From contig JAJEKB010000253.1 in the NCBI GenBank assembly GCA_022393335.1, positions 68,877 to 132,876 on the forward strand: DNA of 64,000 nucleotides, given 5' to 3'. The position numbers and the translations under genes are program-made. The notes below the pieces were generated by a model that saw only the letters and a program-made list of their open reading frames with translations, had not been told where the DNA came from and made no database searches. This document shows positions 55,464 to 64,000 of this stretch, piece by piece. Origin of the DNA: Macrotrachela quadricornifera. Its lineage: Eukaryota; Rotifera; Eurotatoria; Philodinida; Philodinidae. Numbering within the stretch: the stretch's first letter is position 1; each line of letters starts with the position of its first letter.

Positions 55464-58400
55464 ATGGCTCCAGAACAAAATGTTACTACGTAAGATATTA
55501 ATTTTATAATATCATAATTATATATATTATAGATCATATCATAATTTTTTGTTTTCTTCTAGTGTTGATGTAGAACCGAAAAGTGAAATAAATGGAGACG
55601 AAGAAGAATCTGATGATGAAGAAGCATCAAATCTATCAACAAATACAAAAACTGATAAAAAACGAAAGTAAAAATATTTTTTCTTTTTGATTATTTTAAA
55701 ATATGACAAAAATTCTTTATATTAGAATAACTCATAGTGAAATTGAACGTCGTCGTCGAGAAAAAATGAATCGTTATATTGATGAAATTGCTCAATTACT
55801 TCCAATAGATGCAGCTAAAAAACTCGATAAATTAACTGTTTTACGAGTTGCTGTTGATACAATAAAACATTTAAAAGGTAAATGAAAAAACTATCTTAAT
55901 AGAAAAATTAAAAATATAAATTTTTTTCTTTTTTATTTTAGGGACATCTTCAAAAGTTTCATCAAGTGGTTTTGGTAAACAAATATATTTAAATGATAAT
56001 GAATTACTTGAACTAACATTAGCTACACTTGATCAATTGGGTACATTTTTTTTTCTTATTATTGAATGTCAAAAAGGTCGAATTTGTTATGCATCAAGTT
56101 CAACTCAAAATATACTTGGTTATAAACCAGTATGTTAAAAAGTTTATTCTTTTCTTAATTTTCATTATTTAAAAAGGCTGAATTATGTTTACAATCTTTA
56201 TTTGATATTGTCCATCCTGATGATATTGAAATAATAAAACAACAATTACTTTATGAAAAAAAGATATCATCAACTAATAATGACGAATCACCAAATGAGT
56301 CAAAATGTAAAATTATGTTTTTTTTAGTATTTAAATAAATTAATTTTTATTTTAAGATGTACCTATATTAACAACAGAACAAAATTGTTTAGAAATAGGT
56401 AATCGACGAACATTTTCTTGTCGTATTATTTCTAAACCAACACGAATAACTAAAACAACGGCAAATAATCAAACTGGTACATATTCTTCACTTTTTTCTT
56501 AAATTCTAAAATATTTTTTTTTTATTTACTTATAGATAAATATATGACAATTGATTTTGTTGGTTATATAAAACAATATTCATTAACTAATGATAATCAA
56601 AATGAAATGAAAACACGAATTGATCGTCGATCTATTAATTTAAATACATTAACACCATCAGACGTTTTTAATGCTATTGGAACTAATCCAACTGCATGTT
56701 TTATTACAATGGGAAATTTATGTAATCGAGTTGAAAAATTGAATCAAACTCATGAAAATATAAATACAATTGATAGAATGTTTTTATGTAAATTAAATCC
56801 TGATGGACAATTTACTTATTTCGATCAGATGTAAGATGACCTTGATTTTGTTTTTTTTATATTCTCAAATGAATTGAGTACTTAGACGAATGTTTTTTTT
56901 CTTATTCAAAACGAAAGAAGAAATAAGTGTATGAATAATAACGAATGAAATATAAATTAAATCGACGAAAGATTGAAACATTTTTTACAAATTTTGAATA
57001 TTCTTTCTTCTTATATATTAAAAAAATATAATGAACTTAGTCAGTACATATACTTACCTTATATTAGATGTACTTTAATGACATGTACTTTGTTCAAAAA
57101 TACATCATATCTCTTGATTGATTTTATATAGATAAATATATGTATATATGAACAAATTTTAGTATATTTCCTTTTTGAATACATTTTACTATTGTATCTA
57201 TTGGTTAAAGTTCAATGATATCATCGTTCAATGTATAGAGACAAGGGCAAATTTTTTCTCCTGTCTACTATAAATATTCGCCTCAGATCAAGTTCTAGGT
57301 AATTAGTTAGTTTTAAATGAATAAATCATAATAATTCTTATAGCAAAAGGCAGATAAAATGGTGTATTAATAATGCAGTTAATCATTCCTATTGTATAGT
57401 GCATTACCTTTAAATAAATAGAGGTGATTGTACAAACAGACGCTTTGTTTTTTTCTTTATTCGTTCTCTTATCACTAGTGAAGCATAGAAAAAAAGGTAG
57501 TTGTATTTTTATACAATTCGTTTGTATAAATTAATATTTTTAGTAAAAGATTTCTAAAAACTAAATGAAGAGATAAAGTGAAAAAATGAAATTTATTGAA
57601 GAGATTTTGTTTTATTTTCTTATAATTTATTTGTTCTAAAAGAAAGTCTGTTATGAAACTGAATGAAGAAAGGCTAGATAAGAACAAGGCTTGTTTTTTT
57701 CGTATATACGTTTTGTCAGATCCCAATGTACTATCGAAGGTGAGGTCATCTATTTAACTAAAATCAGCAAATCGTATTAAAAAGATTACATTCAATAACC
57801 TTTGATCAAGGCTTTTTTTTGTAGTCGTATGTTAATGTATTTTATTAAATGATATTGACTATAAATGAACAATCATTACAGATGATTGTTAGAATGTTTT
57901 GTTAGTCTTAACTTTAATATTTCATTATATATATTCAAAAAAAAAATATTCCATATAGATGCTATTCGCTATTGGGTTATCTATCGCAAGATCTTCTTGG
58001 AATGAATTTCAAAAATTATATACATGAAGATGATCGAAATAGATTAAACGAAATATGGAATCGAGGTAAAAAAAAAAGCAAATATAAAATTAAAATTATT
58101 TTCTTTTATGTTTATCCAATGATTTATTATTATTATTTTTTTTGAATATTTAAGTCTGCCGTGATCGTCAGATAGTAACAAGTGGTAGCTATCGTTTTCG
58201 TACCAAAGACAATACGTATATTGTTCTACAAACAATATTTGAACCATTTATTAATCCATGGAATGATGAACTTGAAATAATTGTTGCAAGAAATAAAACG
58301 AGGTAAATTGTATTTACATATTTATTTCTACCACTATTTCTTTTTTTTTTAAAATTTTTAGAACAAAATCCATTCGATTAAATACATCTACCGATATTAG

Positions 58401-58550
58401 TGCGAATAAAATTTTTTTAAAATATTTTATTATATTGAAACATGATTGTTTGCTTTTTGTTTTTTAGGAAATGACAATCCACGAAGTGTTGATGTTGACT
58501 CACCATCTACATTAGATTCAACGGAACTTATTCGTCAATTACTCCCATAA
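55464..58550 (+). CDS. bHLH-PAS transcription factor, BMAL/cycle-like
   Basis: Eleven exons (55464-55489, 55563-55667, 55726-55877, 55942-56129, 56177-56306, 56357-56476, 56536-56830, 57959-58065, 58155-58302, 58362-58399, 58468-58550) give about 463 aa. An acidic N-terminus leads to a bHLH domain (HSEIERRRREKMNRYIDEIA, then KLDKLTVLRVAVDTIKHLKG). PAS-A contains SLFDIVHPDDIEIIKQQL and RRTFSCRI. PAS-B contains GYLSQDLLGMNFKNYIHEDD, SGSYRFRTKDNTYIVLQT and FINPWNDELE. Details such as MNRYIDEI, DKLTVLR and NPWNDELE favour BMAL/cycle over ARNT, but the split is not certain. It would be the dimer partner of CLOCK-type factors at E-boxes. The protein stops soon after PAS-B (STELIRQLLP), without the long BMAL1 activation domain. 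A 1.1-kb intron precedes PAS-B, and the short exon 10 with its GTGCGA donor is the weakest point. Confidence 0.88.
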
Positions 58551-59270
58551 ATGAAAAGAAAATCAGAACATTTCCTTTTTTATACAGGTTTTCATATGCC
58601 TATACAATGTTGATTATATTGCAAGAAAATGTGTTGATCTTCTCCTCTAAATGTGCGAATTATCTGATTTTTTTTCCTTTGTGTTCAATTAACTTGAACC
58701 GGTGCTTTATATAAACAATGTTATTATATTAGAAAGTTTGTATATATGTAAAATATTTATAACTTTGTGATGATAAACCTTTTTTTTTTTCATTGATAAA
58801 ACATATTAAATTATCAATGTTTTCATCATTGTAGAAACAAAAGAGTGATAATAGACAACAAAAAAAAAAGAATTTCATAATTAATTTCATTTATCATTTA
58901 ATTGTTATTTCCATTGTCACAAAGAAAAAGTATAATCTGCATTTTTTTATTAATCTATTGTAGAAACGATATGCTCAATTAATTATTATTATTATTATTA
59001 TTATTATCATCTATTATTTCCATCATCTATTTGTTGAATTCTTTATTTTTTTTTAATTATTTGATGCATAATCATTATGTGTATGAATAATTACTTTGTT
59101 ACGATAAGTATTTAATATATTATCTATTTTCGTTTGATATCAAGAAAAAATTCAACAACTTCTATTATTCTTCCATCTTTGACGACCTTATTTTCATATT
59201 AATTTCGTTTTGTCTTTTGACGTATTTTGACTTTTTTTAAAAACAAAATTTTTTTGTTGTTATTTTGTCA
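58551..59270. other. Intergenic region between bHLH-PAS and N4BP2-like genes
   Basis: About 720 bp of AT-rich DNA with poly-T runs and an ATT trinucleotide repeat near 58984-59007. It holds the 3' flank of one gene and the probable promoter of the next. No gene is seen. Confidence 0.5.
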
Positions 59271-62200
59271 ATGACGAGTTTAAGTAGCAACGATCGAAAG
59301 AATGAGATTAACATCGATTCAAAACAAAGTATTAGTGAAGACGAACTATCATCATTACATAATGATAATTCAAAATCAACCATAACAATGATAGAAAAGT
59401 AAAATAAAAATCTTAATTTATTTTTTTATTTTTCATTATAAATTATTATAGGTTAGCAAATGATGATCAAAAACAAGAAGAACTAGATGAAAAGGGGCAA
59501 AAGTAAGTAATACGTGCTCAAGCTTAGGTATTTTGATATTTAAATTATGACATTGTTTTTTCATACATTTCTGAAATTTTCGTTGAGTAAAGGTTAATTC
59601 AGTCTTTTTTCCGATATATTATACAAATATTCTTTTTATTAAATTAAAATTATACTTTCTATTTCAGTAATGACTTAACGTCTGAAACAGAAGAAAATCA
59701 CAATATTAATGAGATTAATAATGATAATGCTTTAAAAAATACTAGTCTATCAATAGTAACTACTGATGAAGAACAAGAACAGCAACAAAAAGAAGCAACA
59801 GAAACAACAGTAAATAATGACGAATATGATAATCGATATAAAAAATCATTTAATTCAAAGGTCAAATATTTTCCAATGCCATATTATCGCTCAATATATT
59901 ATCATAATGAACATCCGTATGGGCCAGCACCATATTATTATTATCCACCAGCCCCATTGCCACCATCATCAATTGAAAAACCAGCACCATTAATGTTTAT
60001 CTCAACTCAAAAACCACCATCATCACAAATATCATCATCTCCGTCATCTTCATCACGAGACAATCAAACCGGTAATTCAACAACGAATTCTTCTCAAAAT
60101 TTACCACCACGTTTGAGGCAAATATCAATAACTGAGAATGACTCTAATTCACAAGTATCATCAACTGTATCAACAAATTCACAACATCCACCACCATCAA
60201 CAACAACAAATGGTCGTCGTCATCGTAGTATATTACCACGTGGTGCTAGTAATTATTATCCGTCACATCCACCACCACCACCGTTAATGGCTACGCCACC
60301 CGGTGTACTTTATACATATCCACCTGCCGTCCATCAACCAGGTCATATTGCATATAATATTCGACCAGCTGACGAATTTGAATATCTTGCATTTCAACAT
60401 CAAATGATGAATTTACCACCAGCATCACTTATTTGGCAACCATCAGCTGCAGCATTATCACCACATGGTCATCCTCATTTTTCACCATATACAATGAACG
60501 GACCACCTTCTGCATATGTATTTAATAATTCAACAGTGACTTCATCAACAAATTCATTTTTAAATCCTGACGCAGCTGAATGGGTTCCACCAAATACTGA
60601 TAGTGATTCATCATTAGATAATAATATTTTAATTGATGATGAAATTAATTTTCCACCATTAAATAGTACAACAAATACTACTCAAACAACGCCACCACTA
60701 CCACCACCAGCAACAACAACAAATAACATTCAAGCAACGGCATCATCAACAACAACAAATATTAAAAATCATACAGAAGATAATTGTGAACGAATAGATG
60801 TTTTATCTGAACCAACTTCATCTGATAATAATACTAATGATAATCCATTAGTATCAATAGATAATTCAAATATATCATCTCAATCTAATTCAAAAGTCGA
60901 ATCAACAAATAATTTATCATCTAGTCAAGACGATAATAATAAATCTTTATCATCATCTTCAACAAAAGTAACACCAATCACATATTCAACAATTATTTCT
61001 CAAACATCTGAAAATAACAAATCAAATAAAATTAATACTAATAATCAACAATATCTACCTCGTCAACAACAACAACAACAACACTCAATAAATCATGTTC
61101 ATAATCAATTACCACCAAGAGATCGAACAATTAAACAACAACGAGTACAAACTATATCTTCATCTTCTCCAAATTTAAATTCTTATCAACGTCAACCATT
61201 AAAAAATAATCGAAATATTACAAAAAATCTTCATTTACCTGAAACTAATTCTACACCGAAACAACAACAACAACAACAACAATCACAAATAAATGATGAT
61301 TGGATTGAAGTAAAATCGAAAAAAACAAAAAAATTTGATCGTATTCTAAATGATCATTCATCAGATAAATTAATATTAGATGAACAAATACCTAAATCTT
61401 TATCACCACCATTATCATTAACATCAACCGGTGATAATACAACAGGAACATTTACATCTGAAGATGATTTTGATGAAAAAGATCATAATGATCTTGTTAT
61501 TATTATGGATAATAATACATCAAATGATTGTAATAAAATCATTGTTAATGATGTACATCGAAGACTTGATAATAATGAACAATTATTAATTATTATGAGA
61601 GGATGTCCCGGTAAATACAAATTTTTATTTAAAATAATTAAAACATAAGGAGTAGATTGCATTTTTTCTTTCTTCTTAATAATTTATAACATAATATTTA
61701 ATATTTTTTCATATCTTCAGAAAAAGAAAAACATCTGTCTTTAATCAATCTCTTCTGTCTTTTCTAAAAGCATTTATTGTTAGATAATTATGGTTATGTA
61801 GGATTTATATGTAATGAGAATTTCTTAATCAAATAATCTATAAATTACATATTTGTACTGTATCTTATATAGCTAGTAAAAAAATGTAAACAAATATAAT
61901 TTATTGATTAGAATGAAAAACTAAAAAAAAAAATTTTTTTTTTAAATATAGGTTCAGGAAAATCAACATTAGCTAAGTAAGTATACAATAAATAAAGACA
62001 AAAACAATTCTTTTATTTTTCTTTTTATTAAAGAGCACTTAATCATGGTTATAATGGTTTAGTACTTTCAACAGATGATTATTTTACAGATAATCATTTA
62101 AATAAATATATATTTGATGCAAGCAAACTTGATGATGCCCATCGATATAATCGTCGACGAGGTTTTATTATATATATTAAATTATGAGATTAATCTTTTT

Positions 62201-64000
62201 GATTTTTATTATTTAGCATCTGATGCACTCAAAAGAAATATATCTCCAATTATTATTGATAATACCAATACACAAGCATGGGAAATGAAACCATATGTTG
62301 CAATGGTATATGTTCAATCTTTTCTTTTCTTTTTTTTGAATATTAGTCTATTAAATTTTTTTAGGGTAAAGAAGCTGGTTATGACATTCTTTTAATTGAA
62401 CCTCAAACATCATGGCGTTATAAAGCTCGAGAATTATTCAAGTAAATTTTTCTTTTCTATTCATAGATTAATTTAAATATCTTATTGTAAAAAAATATTT
62501 TTATTTAGACGAAATTGTCATAATTTACCAATACGACGTATAAGAGAAATGTTAAATCGTTTTGAACATAATGTTACAGTTCAAAGTATTATTGATCAAA
62601 TTGTATTACCAACAAAAACACATAATTTAATATCATCTGAACAAGAAATTTTTAATAAAAATAATGAAATAATTGATCCAATTTTAACATCAAAAAAATT
62701 TTATGATATTATTGATGATTCTCATATACTTAATGATGTACGTCTATGTATAAATGATATGATTTTATTTTTAACATCAAATTTTTATCAAACAACATTA
62801 TTATCATCAACATCAACGTTAACAACAACATCATCAACAACAGCAACATCACCAACATCACCATCATTATCTATTTCATTTCATGATTTATCATTAATAT
62901 CATCACCAACAACATCTTTACCATCAACACCTTCAACACCACATTCACGTTTTCATCGTTCATTAACACGTTTTTCTTCAACAACAAGTCAAGATCATTC
63001 ATTTAATACTGAACATCTTTTACGTTTACCATCAACAACATTTTCACGTTATATTGATACAAATAATTTAACACCACCATTATCAACACAATCAAATAGT
63101 ATAGGAAAAAAACGACGAAAAAATAAAAATAAACAAGAATCTAATGAACTTTTATTAAATGTTAATAATAATAATAATAATATGAATAATGAAGAAGAAA
63201 ATTTATTACAACAAGAACAACAAATATTTAATGTTTATCTTCCTGAAGATTGTTCAGATTATGTTGTTATTGATGAACAAAATGATAATGATTGGATTAA
63301 TAATATTAATAAAAATCTTGGTATACAAATTAATTCACTTAGGTATATAAAATTTCTCGTTTCTTTCCATTTAAACGAAGACGGGCTATAATTCTTTATT
63401 TTTTCGTATTCTTTCTTTCCTGTAAAGACAAATAATTGTATATATTCGTCCTTTAGTCCTTTATAGAAGAACGAAAGAAAGATTGGCCTTGTTTTATTTA
63501 TAATTTTTACTATTTTATAACTACCTGTTTTTGAGTACGAGAATAACATAAAATTATGGAAAGTACGTTACAAAAAATGTATAAAATGACAATGAGGTGA
63601 ATATATAGATATTTATTTTAAAAATATTTTTAATTCGAAAATAAAAAAAATTTTCCCAAATTTTTAAGATAAATAAATTCTTTATTTATTTTTCTATTAG
63701 GGATCATTCATTTATAATTCCTGATAAACATAAACAATTATCTAATTCTAATAATTGTGAATTATTAAATATTATCCATAATGAATATCATAAACCTTCA
63801 CATAATAAATCAATATCAACAAAACATATTGCTATACAATGTTCATCAGATAATATTAATTCTCCAATAAATCATTTTGATAAAATTTTAATCGGAAATT
63901 TATCATCAAATTTTACTAAATCAATATTAACATCATCAATATCAATACCTCCTGGTTATAATGAATGTGGTATACAAGTTGATTTAAATGATAATAATAT
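59271..64000 (+). CDS. N4BP2-like P-loop kinase protein, 5' part
   Basis: Exons 59271-59398, 59452-59502, 59668-61610, 61952-61976, 62034-62161, 62217-62305, 62365-62441, 62509-63342 and 63701 onward join in frame and leave the window. Residues 1 to about 700 are disordered: Pro/Tyr-rich, Ser/Asn-rich, poly-Gln tracts and [15 protein letters not shown]. The kinase-like domain starts with Walker A GCPGSGKST (705-713), split by an intron. [52 protein letters not shown] and [20 protein letters not shown] follow. These match the polynucleotide-kinase-like domain of NEDD4-binding protein 2. A long low-complexity stretch comes next. N4BP2 proteins can also have a C-terminal Smr nuclease domain, which would lie beyond the window if present. 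Phosphorylation of nucleic-acid 5' ends is inferred from family. Confidence 0.88.

Overview
The window reads as nuclear DNA from an invertebrate animal, most likely a bdelloid rotifer (Rotaria/Adineta type). This is inferred from very AT-rich DNA, compact genes split by GT-AG introns of mostly 50-70 bp, Asn/Gln/Ser-rich proteins, and an intact cellular RNA-dependent RNA polymerase, a family retained in only a few animal lineages. No species was confirmed. A run of 10 Ns at 11841-11850 marks an assembly gap.

Layout. 1-3.1 kb: an orphan single-pass membrane protein with a long disordered proline-rich tail (+). 6.0-8.0 kb: PAX6 (-), nine exons, complete paired domain and homeodomain. 8.8-12.0 kb: two small uncertain genes. 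14.4-22 kb: a compact minus-strand block with a sigma-type GST, the NEDD8-activating enzyme subunit NAE1, a PAXX-like end-joining factor and a microbial-type poly(ADP-ribose) glycohydrolase. The last two are only 68 bp apart. 25.4-26.0 kb: a neuropeptide precursor with four PRL-amide copies (+). 26.3-28.0 kb: a damaged STELLO/DUF288 glycosyltransferase-like gene (-), with a terminal-inverted-repeat element just upstream.

31.5-49.3 kb holds three minus-strand RNA genes in a row: an RNA-dependent RNA polymerase of about 1642 aa with an intact DLDGD site, a DDX43-like KH/DEAD-box helicase of about 847 aa, and an orphan KH-type RNA-binding protein of about 787 aa. Their order suggests a neighbourhood for RNA silencing. 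49.8-52.4 kb: a non-coding transposon-like element with TA target duplication and an internal 35-bp minisatellite. 52.7-53.2 kb: a PLAC8/cornifelin-like cysteine-rich protein (-). 55.5-58.6 kb: a short BMAL/cycle-like bHLH-PAS factor (+). 59.3 kb to the end: the 5' part of an N4BP2-like P-loop kinase gene that runs off the window (+).

Five foldback or terminal-inverted-repeat structures lie between genes (about 4.15-4.54, 10.69-11.14, 12.41-13.36, 28.19-29.22 and 49.81-52.37 kb). All exon coordinates were worked out by hand from splice consensus and reading-frame continuity; no alignment or database search was run.
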